Under the pieces are notes generated by a model, which ran no database searches, had not been told where the DNA came from, and saw only the letters and a program-made list of their open reading frames with translations. Shown here piece after piece: positions 1-7,856 of a stretch of DNA of 64,000 nucleotides. The stretch comes from CAITSH01 sp025356665. Its GTDB lineage: Bacteria; Pseudomonadota; Gammaproteobacteria; Burkholderiales; SG8-39. Location: contig JANXRV010000108.1 in the NCBI GenBank assembly GCA_025356665.1, positions 7,327 through 71,326 of the forward strand, in the 5' to 3' direction. The position numbers and the translations under genes were made by a program. The number at the start of each line of letters is the position of its first letter. The stretch's first letter is position 1.

Positions 1-1
1 C

Positions 2-205
2 GGCGTGCCTTACTACAAGACCGCGTTCCCCGACGTCTATCATGTGCCGATGATTTCCGGCCAGTCGGAGAGCTATATTGTCAAGGCGCTGCAGGCCTAC
101 AAAACGGGCGACCGCAGCCATCCGAGTATGCGCGGCATCGCGCGCGGACTGTCGGATCAGGATATGGCCGACCTTGCCGCTTACTACGCCTCGCACAAGA
201 ACTGA
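2..205 (+). CDS. c-type cytochrome, C-terminal part (cut by window edge)
   Basis: The reading frame is open at the left edge and ends with TGA at 203-205. The 67 visible residues match the C-terminal half of class I cytochromes c of the c4/c553 kind. There is a SHPSMRG segment whose Met is the probable sixth haem ligand, followed by the usual closing helix LSDQDMADLAAYYASHKN. The CXXCH haem site must lie upstream of the window. The next gene encodes a related small cytochrome 13 nt downstream, so the two are probably co-transcribed as periplasmic electron carriers. The family assignment is good, but the full length and exact class cannot be seen. Confidence 0.85.
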   Translation, partial: GVPYYKTAFPDVYHVPMISGQSESYIVKALQAYKTGDRSHPSMRGIARGLSDQDMADLAAYYASHKN

Positions 206-218
206 CCGGGAACCAATC

Positions 219-572
219 ATGATCAAACAAGCTCTTTTCCTGCTCGGCGCGCTGTCGCTGTGCGCTTCGGTTAATGCCGCGGGCAATGCCACCGAAGGCC
301 AGAAAAAATCCACACCTTGCGCCGCCTGCCATGGCGCGGATGGCAACACGCCTGTTGGCCCCGATTTTCCCAAGCTCGCCGGCCAGCACAAGGATTACCT
401 TTACAAGGTGTTGAGCGACTACAAGAGCGGCACGCGCAAGAACGCCATCATGTCCGGTCAGGTGACGAATCTGTCGCGCCAGGATATGGAAGACCTTGCC
501 GCGTATTTCTCGTCGCAGACGGGTGCGCTGCATATTGTGCCTCTCACGCGCTTTAAGGGCGGCGGGCACTAA
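219..572 (+). CDS. small periplasmic c-type cytochrome
   Basis: This 117-residue protein starts with a signal peptide (about residues 1-21, ending in VNAA). It carries one haem-binding CAACH motif (Cys34, Cys37, His38) and a likely axial Met near residue 78 (KNAIMSGQV). The closing helix LSRQDMEDLAAYF resembles that of the upstream cytochrome, so they look like a tandem cytochrome pair. A longer reading frame from 78 overlaps the preceding gene, and the signal peptide fixes the start at 219. The last 13 residues (HIVPLTRFKGGGH) extend beyond the usual end of the fold. It probably carries electrons to or from a terminal oxidase or another periplasmic redox enzyme; the partner is not visible. 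Confidence 0.9.
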   Translation: MIKQALFLLGALSLCASVNAAGNATEGQKKSTPCAACHGADGNTPVGPDFPKLAGQHKDYLYKVLSDYKSGTRKNAIMSGQVTNLSRQDMEDLAAYFSSQTGALHIVPLTRFKGGGH

Positions 573-595
573 GAGTCAGAGTCAGAGTCAGAGTA
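573..595. repeat. short GAGTCA hexamer tandem repeat
   Basis: Directly after the cytochrome stop codon the unit AGAGTC is repeated three times and then drifts. It is non-coding and is followed about 40 nt later by the terminator. It is probably a slippage-prone microsatellite, with no function evident. Confidence 0.6.
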
Positions 596-634
596 GGCAG
601 GCCGCCAGAGCGGCCAAACGATAAGCAAGACGAT

Positions 635-664
635 AAAAAGGGCCGGTTTCTCCGGCCCTTTTTT
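635..664. terminator. bidirectional Rho-independent terminator
   Basis: A 12-bp perfect stem (AAAAAGGGCCGG pairing with CCGGCCCTTTTT, loop TTTCT) is followed by a T run on the plus strand and preceded by an A run. It can therefore stop transcription from the cytochromes and from the convergent DUF1841 gene. Confidence 0.9.
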
Positions 665-711
665 GTGTCCAGTGTTTTAGGCCGCTGGATTTTTCCAGCC
701 GACCGGCGATT

Positions 712-1137
712 TCAGGCCTTGCGCCTGAGGCAATCCAGATAGGCTTCGGCATCCGGTCCGGTGCCTTCGCGCTGGGCTTTCCATACTGTTTCCCCGAGAC
801 AGTCGAGCACGGCGTGCTCAGCTTCGTGGCGTTCGCCCATGACCGACTGCAGGCGCTCGAATTCGGCCCTGATCCCCGGCGGCTGGTCTATGGTCAGTTG
901 TTCGGCGACCGCGAGGTGCAGCGAGAAGTGCAGGAAGGGATTGGTCTGGCCGTCCTGTGGTGTCCATTCATGCGTGCCATAGCGGGCGCGATCATCGAGG
1001 ATGGCGTGGTATTCGGGGTGACGCAGTACGATATCGATTGCGGTGGTCTCCAGTCCTTCCAGCGGCGCTTGCCCGCGGTATTTTGCCCACAGGTCGAAAA
1101 AGAAATTACGTACTTCGTCGCGGCTGGGATTGAACAT
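712..1137 (-). CDS. DUF1841 family protein
   Basis: The 141-residue product begins MFNPSRDEVRNFFFDLW and contains the HEWTPQDGQTNPFLHFSLHL segment typical of the DUF1841 family of beta- and gammaproteobacteria. No biochemical role is known to me. The frame stays open upstream to 1272, but that part translates a G-rich simple repeat into Pro/Phe/Ser-rich sequence, so the start is placed at 1137. There is no signal peptide or membrane segment, so it should be cytosolic. The gene lies just downstream of nth, in the same direction, across the repeat. Confidence 0.85.
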   Translation of the reverse strand: MFNPSRDEVRNFFFDLWAKYRGQAPLEGLETTAIDIVLRHPEYHAILDDRARYGTHEWTPQDGQTNPFLHFSLHLAVAEQLTIDQPPGIRAEFERLQSVMGERHEAEHAVLDCLGETVWKAQREGTGPDAEAYLDCLRRKA

Positions 1138-1140
1138 TGT

Positions 1141-1233
1141 GGATGGATGGGGAAATGGGAAAGGGGAAATGGGAAATGGGAAATGGGAAAGGGGGAATGG
1201 GGAACGGGGAACGGGGAATGGGGAATGGTAAGC
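1141..1233. repeat. G-rich purine simple repeat (GGGAAAT/GGGGAAC type)
   Basis: About 90 nt of degenerate heptamers built from GGGAAAT, GGGAAAG, GGGGAAT and GGGGAAC lie between the DUF1841 gene and nth. Many closely spaced GGG/GGGG runs on the plus strand could form a G-quadruplex. A related CCATTTACC motif continues into the 3' end of nth. Confidence 0.8.
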
Positions 1234-1258
1234 CGGACCCGTCCCCGATTCTATCGAT

Positions 1259-1903
1259 TCACCATTTACCATTTACCGTTTTCGACTTGAATTCGCATAA
1301 ATCGGCGATGCCGCATGATGGGCAGTCGGGGGTGCGTGCCTTGCACACATAACGACCGTGCAGGATCAGCCAGTGGTGGGCGTCGAGCTTGAATTCATCG
1401 GCCACAAACTTGAGCAAGCGTTTTTCTACTGCGTCGACATTTTTGCCCGGTGCGATGCCGGTACGGTTGGCGACGCGGAATATGTGCGTGTCCACGGCGA
1501 TGGTCGGGTGCCCGAAGGCGGTGTTGAGGATGACGTTGGCGGTCTTGCGACCGACGCCGGGCAGGTCTTGGAGTTGCTCGCGGGTCTGCGGCACCTCACC
1601 GCCGTGGCGCACAACGAGCAGGTGGCAGGTCTCGATGATGTATTTTGCCTTCGAATGAAACAGGCCGATGGTGCGGATGTGGCTCTCGAGCTTGTCTAGT
1701 CCGAGTGCGTGGATGGCCTGGGGCGTGCGCGCCACCGCAAAGAGTTTGCGCGTGGCGAGATTCACGCCCTTGTCGGTGGCCTGTGCCGACAGGATTACCG
1801 CGATCAGCAGCTCAAAGGGCGTGGTGTATTCAAGCTCGGTGCGTGGCGCCGGGTTGGCGGCCTTCAGTCGGCTGAAAATGGCGTGGCGTTTTTGCGGGTT
1901 CAT
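1259..1903 (-). CDS. nth: endonuclease III (DNA glycosylase/AP lyase)
   Basis: The 214-residue protein removes oxidised pyrimidines from DNA and nicks the abasic site (base excision repair). The helix-hairpin-helix LPGVGRKTANVIL contains the catalytic Lys. The conserved VDTHIFRV contains the catalytic Asp. Near the C terminus the 4Fe-4S ligands follow C-x6-C-x2-C-x5-C (from CKARTPDC). The start at 1903 (MNPQKRHAIFSRL) is chosen because the longer frame to 2041 adds no family sequence. The last residues (KTVNGKW) are encoded by the first units of the intergenic simple repeat, so the natural stop may have been displaced. In enterobacteria nth follows the rnf/rsx operon, and here rsxB lies just upstream. 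Confidence 0.96.
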   Translation of the reverse strand: MNPQKRHAIFSRLKAANPAPRTELEYTTPFELLIAVILSAQATDKGVNLATRKLFAVARTPQAIHALGLDKLESHIRTIGLFHSKAKYIIETCHLLVVRHGGEVPQTREQLQDLPGVGRKTANVILNTAFGHPTIAVDTHIFRVANRTGIAPGKNVDAVEKRLLKFVADEFKLDAHHWLILHGRYVCKARTPDCPSCGIADLCEFKSKTVNGKW

Positions 1904-2065
1904 GGTCTTATCGGGCGTATCGCAGCTGTGCCGGCGTGCGGGTATGCCCGGCATTGTGCGAGTGGTTTGAGGTGCGGGCAGGGCGGTATTTTCGGATGGG
2001 CAATGGCTCAAAATGCCCGACAGACGGGCATTTCCAGGCATTGCAATTGTTTTTTTCGGTGACTT

Positions 2066-2686
2066 TCATGGTTTTTCGCCAGCCTGGCGCACGCGCGCTC
2101 TCTCCATCGCGGCCTGGATCAGGGCGCGCTTGGGATCATCCAGGCCGTCGCGCTGCGCGCGTGTTTTTTGCGCCAGCATTTCGATGCGGGCTTTTTCTTC
2201 GCTCGCGAGGCGGTGATTGCGAAATTCGTAGCGCGCACGCGCGGCGTCGGCCTTGCCCTCATCCCAAGCACCAAGCGCCGCCGGCGCGGGCGGCATGCTG
2301 ATGCAGTCTACCGGGCAGGGCGGCACGCACAGGTCGCATCCGGTGCAAAGCGCGGCAATGACGGTGTGCATCAACTTGGGTGCGCCGATGATGGCGTCGA
2401 CCGGACAGGCTTGTATGCAAAGCGTGCAGCCGATGCACAGCGTCTCGTCGATAAGGGCGACGCGGCGCGGACCTTCTGTGCCGCGTGCCGTATCCAAAGC
2501 TTTGCTTTCGCGGCCGAGCAGCGCGGCGAGTCTGGCAATGCCCACTGCGCCGCCAGGCGGGCAGCGATTGATATCGGCCTCGCCCGAAGTCATGGCCTCG
2601 GCGTAGGGGCGGCAGCCGTTGAAGCCGCACTTGGTGCATTGGGTTTGCGGCAGCAATGCGTCAATGCGCTCTGACAGCGCAGTCAT
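2066..2686 (-). CDS. rsxB: RnfB/RsxB-type iron-sulfur electron transfer protein
   Basis: The 206-residue product has an N-terminal Fe-S domain (CTKCGFNGC...NRCPPGG) as in RnfB. Two ferredoxin-type 4Fe-4S motifs follow, CIGCTLCIQACP and CTGCDLCVPPCP. RnfB passes electrons within the Rnf/Rsx membrane complex. No other rnf/rsx subunit is present, and the N-terminal membrane anchor of classical RnfB is missing: the protein starts directly with MTALSERIDALLPQ. It may act as a soluble electron carrier. Its start overlaps the end of the alanine dehydrogenase gene by 4 nt (ATGA), which indicates translational coupling. Many betaproteobacteria carry such a solitary RnfB. Confidence 0.88.
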   Translation of the reverse strand: MTALSERIDALLPQTQCTKCGFNGCRPYAEAMTSGEADINRCPPGGAVGIARLAALLGRESKALDTARGTEGPRRVALIDETLCIGCTLCIQACPVDAIIGAPKLMHTVIAALCTGCDLCVPPCPVDCISMPPAPAALGAWDEGKADAARARYEFRNHRLASEEKARIEMLAQKTRAQRDGLDDPKRALIQAAMERARVRQAGEKP

Positions 2687-3801
2687 GTGCGACCTCCGGC
2701 CACTGCCTTGAAGGGGTGTGACGGGCGCCTTGTGTCCTGGGCCAGCCTCGTGCAGGTGACCTGGCCCCGGTGTAGTTGCAGTCCGCTGCCGAGGCCGGGG
2801 TCCGTGGCGATGGCCACGGCGAGGCCTTTGGCAGCCAGCTTCAGCACGTAGGGCAGGACGGCGGCCGACAGCGCCAGCGTGGCGGTGCGGGCGCACGCGG
2901 CAGGCATGTTGGGCACGCAGTAATGCACGATGCCCTCCTCGATATAAAAGGGTTGCGAGTGCGAACTGGGGCGGGAGGTTTCGGCGATGCCACCCTGGTC
3001 GATGCCGATGTCGACAAACGCCGATCCGGGGCGCATGCGTCGCAGTAGCATTCGGCTTATGAGTTTTGGGGACAGGCTGCCGGGTTTGAGTACGGCGCCG
3101 ATCACCAGGTCGGCATCGGGGATGAACGCCGCCAGCGATTCCGCCGTTGCCAGAACGGTACGCAGGCGCGGACCGAGGGTGCGGGCCAGCGCATCCAGGC
3201 GCGGGCTGCCCGTGGCGAAGACGGTGACGGCGCAGCCCAGGCCCATGGCGACATGTGCGGCGTTAGCGCCGCAATGGCCGGCGCCGATAATGACCACTTG
3301 TGCGGGGGGCACGCCGGGCGCGCCGGGCAGCAGTACCCCGCTGCCGCCGTTTTTTTTCTGTAATGCTTCTGCGCCCATCAACGGCGCGAGCCGGCCGGCG
3401 ATTTGCGACATCGGTGCGAGAAGAGGCAGGCCGTTGTTACCGTCGCTTACGGTTTCAAAGGCGAGGCAGGAAGCACCGGAGGCGACAAGCGCGTCCAGAA
3501 GGCGGGGATCCGGGGCGAGGTGTTGATAGCAGAAAAGAATTTGTCCGGATTGCGCGCGGGCGTACTCGGGCGGCTGCAACTCCTTTACCTTGACGAGCAG
3601 TTCGGCCTGCCATGCGGCGGACGCATCGGCGATGTGCGCGCCAGCAGCGTGGTAGGCCGCATCGGAGAAACCGCTGCCAAGGCCGGCGCCGCTTTCAACG
3701 CTGAGCGAGTGGCCGGCGTGGACAATGGCCGCGACTGCTTCCGGGGTCAGGCCGACGCGGCATTCGCCTTCTTTTATTTCGCGCGGCAGGCCGACGTGCA
3801 C
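2683..3801 (-). CDS. ald: alanine dehydrogenase
   Basis: The 372-residue protein matches NAD-dependent L-alanine dehydrogenase, which converts alanine to pyruvate plus ammonia. It begins MHVGLPREIKEGECRVGLTP, and the family Lys/Arg substrate residues are in that segment. A Rossmann fold follows (VVIIGAGHCGANAAHVAMGLG), and the catalytic-domain motif VPNMPAACARTATLALS is present. Length is normal. The end differs from the consensus, finishing with a basic tail. The alanine/pyridine nucleotide transhydrogenase (PntA) family is related, but the length and full coverage favour Ald. The gene overlaps rsxB and sits 4 nt upstream of it in the same operon as pyrD. Confidence 0.9.
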   Translation of the reverse strand: MHVGLPREIKEGECRVGLTPEAVAAIVHAGHSLSVESGAGLGSGFSDAAYHAAGAHIADASAAWQAELLVKVKELQPPEYARAQSGQILFCYQHLAPDPRLLDALVASGASCLAFETVSDGNNGLPLLAPMSQIAGRLAPLMGAEALQKKNGGSGVLLPGAPGVPPAQVVIIGAGHCGANAAHVAMGLGCAVTVFATGSPRLDALARTLGPRLRTVLATAESLAAFIPDADLVIGAVLKPGSLSPKLISRMLLRRMRPGSAFVDIGIDQGGIAETSRPSSHSQPFYIEEGIVHYCVPNMPAACARTATLALSAAVLPYVLKLAAKGLAVAIATDPGLGSGLQLHRGQVTCTRLAQDTRRPSHPFKAVAGGRT

Positions 3802-3805
3802 GGCT

Positions 3806-4843
3806 TTAGGACGCGCTGGGCGGGGTCGCGAACTCGCGCCGGACTTCGGTGATGAGGCGCGGGCCGCGGTAAATGAGACCGCTGTAGATTTGAACGAGGC
3901 TCGCGCCGGCGTCGAGCTTGGCGCGCGCGTCCCTGCCCGAGAGGGTGCCGCCCGAGCCGATGATGGGCACGCGTCCGCCCAGTTCCCCGGCCAGCAGGCG
4001 GATTACGCGGTTGGAGCAGGCGAACAGCGGTGAACCCGACAGGCCGCCGCTTTCCTCGCTTTGCGGCAGGCCTTTGACGGCTTGGCGCGAAATGCTGGTG
4101 TTGGCGGCGATCACCGCGTCGATGCCGTGTGCTATGACCAGTCTTGCGACAGCGCCCAGTTCCTCATCGTTGAGATCGGGTCCGATCTTTAGCGTCAGCG
4201 GCATACGCTTACCGTGTACCCGCGCCAGCCGGTCGCGCGTGCGCACGATGGCGGCGAGCAGGCTCTCCAAGGCGTCGCCGGACTGCAGTTGCCGCAGGTT
4301 CTCGGTGTTGGGCGAAGAGACGTTGACGGTGACGTAACTGGCGTAGGCGTACACGCGCTCCAGGCAGATGAGGTAATCGCCCTCGGCGGCGGCGATCGGC
4401 GTGTCGAAGTTCTTGCCGATGTTGACGCCAAGGATGCCGCGGTAGCGCATGTTGCGCAGGCTCTCGACCAGGTAGTCGACGCCCAGGCTGTTAAAACCCA
4501 GTCGGTTGATGATGGCCTGCGCTTCTGGCATGCGGAAAAGGCGCGGACGCGGATTGCCCGGTTGCGGGCGCGGTGTGACTGTTCCGACCTCGATGAAGCC
4601 AAAGCCAAGCGCGGCAAGGGCGTCGATGTGATCGCCGTTTTTGTCCAGCCCCGCAGCGAGGCCGACGCGGTTGGGGAAGTTCAGCCCCATCAGCGTTGCC
4701 GGCGTATCGGCGGCGCCACCGACACCGCCGGCGATAAGCCGGCCCAGGCCGAGCTGATAGGCCAGATCGAGGCCCAGCATGGCGGCGCTGTGGGCATCTT
4801 CAGGGTCGAGTTTAAACAGGAGGGGACGCAGCAGGCTGTACAT
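3806..4843 (-). CDS. pyrD: dihydroorotate dehydrogenase (quinone), class 2
   Basis: This 345-residue membrane-associated flavoenzyme oxidises dihydroorotate to orotate in pyrimidine synthesis and passes electrons to quinone. The N-terminal helices (MYSLLRPLLFKLDPEDAHSA) are the quinone-side membrane association region of class 2 enzymes. The active-site motif VNVSSPNTENLRQLQ carries the catalytic Ser, and the FMN-phosphate site lies in IGSGGTLSGRDARAKLDAGA. Length fits class 2 (about 335-345 residues). The ald gene follows 4 nt downstream, which suggests a shared transcript. Confidence 0.97.
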   Translation of the reverse strand: MYSLLRPLLFKLDPEDAHSAAMLGLDLAYQLGLGRLIAGGVGGAADTPATLMGLNFPNRVGLAAGLDKNGDHIDALAALGFGFIEVGTVTPRPQPGNPRPRLFRMPEAQAIINRLGFNSLGVDYLVESLRNMRYRGILGVNIGKNFDTPIAAAEGDYLICLERVYAYASYVTVNVSSPNTENLRQLQSGDALESLLAAIVRTRDRLARVHGKRMPLTLKIGPDLNDEELGAVARLVIAHGIDAVIAANTSISRQAVKGLPQSEESGGLSGSPLFACSNRVIRLLAGELGGRVPIIGSGGTLSGRDARAKLDAGASLVQIYSGLIYRGPRLITEVRREFATPPSAS

Positions 4844-4926
4844 GACGGTGATTTTAACAGAGGCGCTGCTGTGTCCCGGCGCAGCCTGTCGGCCGGCTGC
4901 TTACCGGTGGGTTGCTTCTTGTTCGC

Positions 4927-5667
4927 TCAGGTCTCGGCGGAGCCGGTGTTGAGCGGCGCCCAGCTGCCGTTGAGCAGACCCTCTATGGGTTTGAAGCGCG
5001 CCTTGTAGGCCATTTTGCGGCTCTCGGCGATCCAGTAACCAAGGTAGAGATAGGGCAGGCCGAGGCTGCGGCATTGCTCGATCTGCCACAGGATGTTGTA
5101 GGTGCCCAGGCTCGCGCCGCTGATTTCCGGGTCAAAGAAGGTATAGACCGAGGAGATGCCGTCGGGGAGAAAGTCGACGATGCTCACCATGACCAGCCGG
5201 CCTTCGTCGCGGAACTCGATGAGGCGGGTGTTGACGCGGCTTTGCAGCAGGAAGTGCGAATATTGGTCGCGGCTGTCCTGGTCCATGCCGCCGCCGGCGT
5301 GGCGCTGCGCCTGGTAGCGCAGGTAAAGGTTGTAGTGCTCGATGCGAAAGCGCAGCCCCTGGCTGCTTGCCTCAAGATGCCGGTGCTTTGCCATGGCGCG
5401 TTTCTGGTGGCGCGCCATGTTGAATTCGGCGACGGGCAGGCGCACCGGCACGCAGGCGCGGCAGGCGTCGCAATAAGGGCGGTAGGTGAAGATGCCGCTG
5501 CGGCGAAAGCCGAGTCGCACCAGATCGCCGTAAAGCTCGGAGCTGATCAGGTGGCTAGGGGTGGCGACCTGCGAGCGGGCCATTTTTCCCTGCAGGTAGC
5601 TGCAGGGGTAGGGCGCGGTGACGTAGAACTGCAGTACGGCGTCGGGGAGGTCGTTAAGCTGCGACAT
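4927..5667 (-). CDS. bpt: aspartate/glutamate leucyltransferase (Bpt)
   Basis: The 246-residue protein belongs to the ATE1/Bpt family. It transfers leucine from Leu-tRNA to N-terminal Asp or Glu of proteins, creating an N-degron for ClpS/ClpAP. The N-terminal part contains YPCSYLQGKMARSQVA, followed by a Cys-rich GIFTYRPYCDACRACVPVR segment. The C-terminal acyltransferase fold shows the family motif YLYLGYWIAESRKMAYK. Its start lies inside the end of aat (14-nt overlap), so the two aminoacyl-transferases of the bacterial N-degron pathway are coupled. Confidence 0.95.
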   Translation of the reverse strand: MSQLNDLPDAVLQFYVTAPYPCSYLQGKMARSQVATPSHLISSELYGDLVRLGFRRSGIFTYRPYCDACRACVPVRLPVAEFNMARHQKRAMAKHRHLEASSQGLRFRIEHYNLYLRYQAQRHAGGGMDQDSRDQYSHFLLQSRVNTRLIEFRDEGRLVMVSIVDFLPDGISSVYTFFDPEISGASLGTYNILWQIEQCRSLGLPYLYLGYWIAESRKMAYKARFKPIEGLLNGSWAPLNTGSAET

Positions 5668-6358
5668 CGATGCGTTTGCTTGCGGTCCAGTTGCCGTTAG
5701 GGAGCGCGTAGTTTATCAACTCCGCCAGCCGTTGTGAAAATTCTGTCCGGGGAATTTCGCGGCCGCCGAGTGAGGCGAGGTGGCCGGTGCGCATCTGGCA
5801 GTCGATCATGCCAAAGCCGCGCGTTGCAAGCTGGCGCACTAGTTGCACCAGCGCTATTTTGGAGGCATCGCGACGGCGCATGAACATGGATTCACCGTAA
5901 AACATGCCGCCGATGGCGATCCCATACAGTCCGCCGGCGAGTTCGCCCTCCACCCAGGTTTCCACCGAATGGGCGTAGCCGAGGGAATGCAGCCTGGTGT
6001 AGGCGTTGACCATGTCATCGGTAATCCAGGTGCCGTTTTGGCCGGGACGCGGCGCCGCGCAGGCGCGCATGACGTCTTGGAAGGCCGTGTCAAAGCGAAT
6101 CTCATAAGCGCTGTTGCGCAGTACCTTGGCAAGCGAGCGCGACACCTTCAGTTCGGCAGGGAACAAGACCATGCGCGGATCGGGAGACCACCAGAGCACC
6201 GGTTGGCCTGCGGAAAACCAGGGGAAAATGCCGCGGCGGTAGGCGCCCAGCAGGCGTTCTGCGCTGAGATCGTCGCCCGCCGCCAGCAGACCGTTCGGAT
6301 CGGCAAGGGCGGTCTCGACATCGGGGAAGGGGGCGTCGCCTTGCAGCCAGGGGATCAT
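5654..6358 (-). CDS. aat: leucyl/phenylalanyl-tRNA--protein transferase
   Basis: The 234-residue enzyme attaches Leu or Phe from aminoacyl-tRNA to N-terminal Arg or Lys of proteins, marking them for ClpAP. Family motifs include IFPWF, WWSPDPRMVLFP and GGLYGIAIGGMFYGESMF. Length is typical. The ATG at 6358 is the first plausible start. The 174 nt between this gene and the Nudix gene upstream show no other coding signal, so the aat-bpt pair may have its own promoter there. Confidence 0.96.
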   Translation of the reverse strand: MIPWLQGDAPFPDVETALADPNGLLAAGDDLSAERLLGAYRRGIFPWFSAGQPVLWWSPDPRMVLFPAELKVSRSLAKVLRNSAYEIRFDTAFQDVMRACAAPRPGQNGTWITDDMVNAYTRLHSLGYAHSVETWVEGELAGGLYGIAIGGMFYGESMFMRRRDASKIALVQLVRQLATRGFGMIDCQMRTGHLASLGGREIPRTEFSQRLAELINYALPNGNWTASKRIDVAA

Positions 6359-6532
6359 GGTCTTTGGTCAGGAGGGTAGGCGTTCGGCATTGGCCATCTT
6401 GCCGGGCTCTTGGCAACATTGCACGCCTGACGCAAGCTGCGACAGCCGAAGGCCTGGCAAGGCCTGCTCAAACGCTCGCGTGCTGTTGGTCTTTGCGCTT
6501 AAATCCCGTTGGCGAAGCTCAGCGCCGGCCTG

Positions 6533-7072
6533 TCAGGGATGTTGCGGCGCGATCGATCCGGAGTGCAGCGCGAAGCGGCCTGTTTTTCGGTCATCAAAGT
6601 AGTGCTGCAATGTGGTCGAGATGGTGCGAAAGGCGAGTTCCGACCAGGGGATGTCCGCTTCGCTGAACAATGCCACTTCCAGGCTTTCCTCACCGGGACC
6701 AAAGTTAAGGTCAAGCAACGTGGCGCGGTAAAAAATATGCACCTGATGGACGTGAGGCACTGACAACATGGAAAACAACGCGCCCAGTTCAACATTGGCA
6801 TTGGCTTCTTCGCGTGTTTCGCGCAGCGCCGCTTCTGCGGTCGATTCGCCGTTTTCCATGAAGCCCGCTGGCAGCGTCCATTTGCCGTAGCGCGGCTCTA
6901 TGGCGCGTTTGCACAATATGATCTTGTCGCCGTATTCGGGAATGGTGCCCAGGATCATGCGCGGATTCTGGTAATGGATGGTGTTGCAGGCGTCGCAGAC
7001 ATGGCGTGGCAGGTTGTCGCCGGGCGGAATTTTCAGCGCAACAGTGGCGCCGCAGTTGGAGCAAAAGTTCAC
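6533..7072 (-). CDS. Nudix hydrolase with N-terminal zinc ribbon
   Basis: The 179-residue protein starts with a four-Cys zinc ribbon (CSNCGA ... CDACNT). A Nudix domain follows with the box G-x5-E-x7-REUXEE: GFMENGE, then STAEAAL, then RETREEAN. Such ribbon-Nudix proteins are often called NADH pyrophosphatase-like (NudC family), hydrolysing nucleoside diphosphate-X substrates. The NudC hallmark SQPWPFPxS is absent, so the substrate is open. The C-terminal 20 residues are unremarkable. The gene lies 54 nt downstream of the dehalogenase gene in the same direction. Confidence 0.88.
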   Translation of the reverse strand: MNFCSNCGATVALKIPPGDNLPRHVCDACNTIHYQNPRMILGTIPEYGDKIILCKRAIEPRYGKWTLPAGFMENGESTAEAALRETREEANANVELGALFSMLSVPHVHQVHIFYRATLLDLNFGPGEESLEVALFSEADIPWSELAFRTISTTLQHYFDDRKTGRFALHSGSIAPQHP

Positions 7073-7126
7073 GATTACGGTCTGATGAATGAGCAGGGCG
7101 TGATGATACCTGCAAACCCCGGTTGC

Positions 7127-7798
7127 TCAGGTGAGCAGGGCGAGCAGGGCGGGCAATTCGGCAAGGCTGTGAATGATGTGGTCAGGCACGACATCGATTG
7201 CGTCCAGGGGCGCGCGCGACCGGTTTATCCAGAAGACGCGAAAGCCAAAGGCTTTGGCGCCGCAGGCATCCCAGCAGTTCGATGACACAAAGCCGATGCT
7301 TTCCTTGGGCAGGCCCAGCGTATCGACCGCGAGCCGGTACACCGCCGGTGCAGGTTTGTACGTGCGCAAGGCATCGACGCTGAGCACGGCGGCAAACGTT
7401 TTTTCCATTCCGGCGTTGCGCACCAGTGGCGCCAGCATGGCCGGCGAACCGTTGGAGAGGATCGCCAGCGGGCGCCCCGACAAGGCCGGCAGGGTCTGCG
7501 TGGCATCGGCATAGGGCGCGAGATGGAGATAGGCGTCCATCAGGCCTTCTTTGTCGCCGCCGGACAGTTCCAGCCCGAGGCTGGCGCAGGCATGACCGAG
7601 CGCGTCTTCGGTCACGCAGGCGAAGTCGGTGTAGCGCCCCATCATGCTGCGCAGCCACGTGTATTCGAGCTGCTTGGCGCGCCAGGCGCGGCTGAGCGCC
7701 TCGCCCTTGCCGGGCCAGAGCCGCTCGCATGCGTCGATGACCGAGTGAACGTCGAAGAGGGTGCCGTAGGCGTCGAAGACGAGGGCTTGCAGTGGCAT
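7127..7798 (-). CDS. HAD-superfamily (S)-2-haloacid dehalogenase-like hydrolase
   Basis: This 223-residue protein has the HAD nucleophile motif DAYGTLFD at residues 9-16. The motif II region is LAILSNGSPAML, and a Lys lies in YKPAPAVYRLAV. The segment FVSSNCWDACGAKAFGF resembles the SSNxWD signature of type II L-2-haloacid dehalogenases. These release halide from short 2-haloacids with inversion of configuration, although phosphatase activity cannot be excluded. The start at 7798 (MPLQALVFDAYGT) places the nucleophile near the N terminus as in the family; the frame extending to 7930 adds unrelated sequence. Confidence 0.88.
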   Translation of the reverse strand: MPLQALVFDAYGTLFDVHSVIDACERLWPGKGEALSRAWRAKQLEYTWLRSMMGRYTDFACVTEDALGHACASLGLELSGGDKEGLMDAYLHLAPYADATQTLPALSGRPLAILSNGSPAMLAPLVRNAGMEKTFAAVLSVDALRTYKPAPAVYRLAVDTLGLPKESIGFVSSNCWDACGAKAFGFRVFWINRSRAPLDAIDVVPDHIIHSLAELPALLALLT

Positions 7799-7856
7799 GG
7801 CGTGGGGCCGGTGAAAATGGTCGAAGTCGGAGCACGATACAGCACAGCCTGTATAC

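Noticed and set aside
1138..1272. N-terminal extension of the DUF1841 protein
   Set aside because: The added residues are a translation of the G-rich simple repeat (Pro/Phe/Ser), which is not family sequence.
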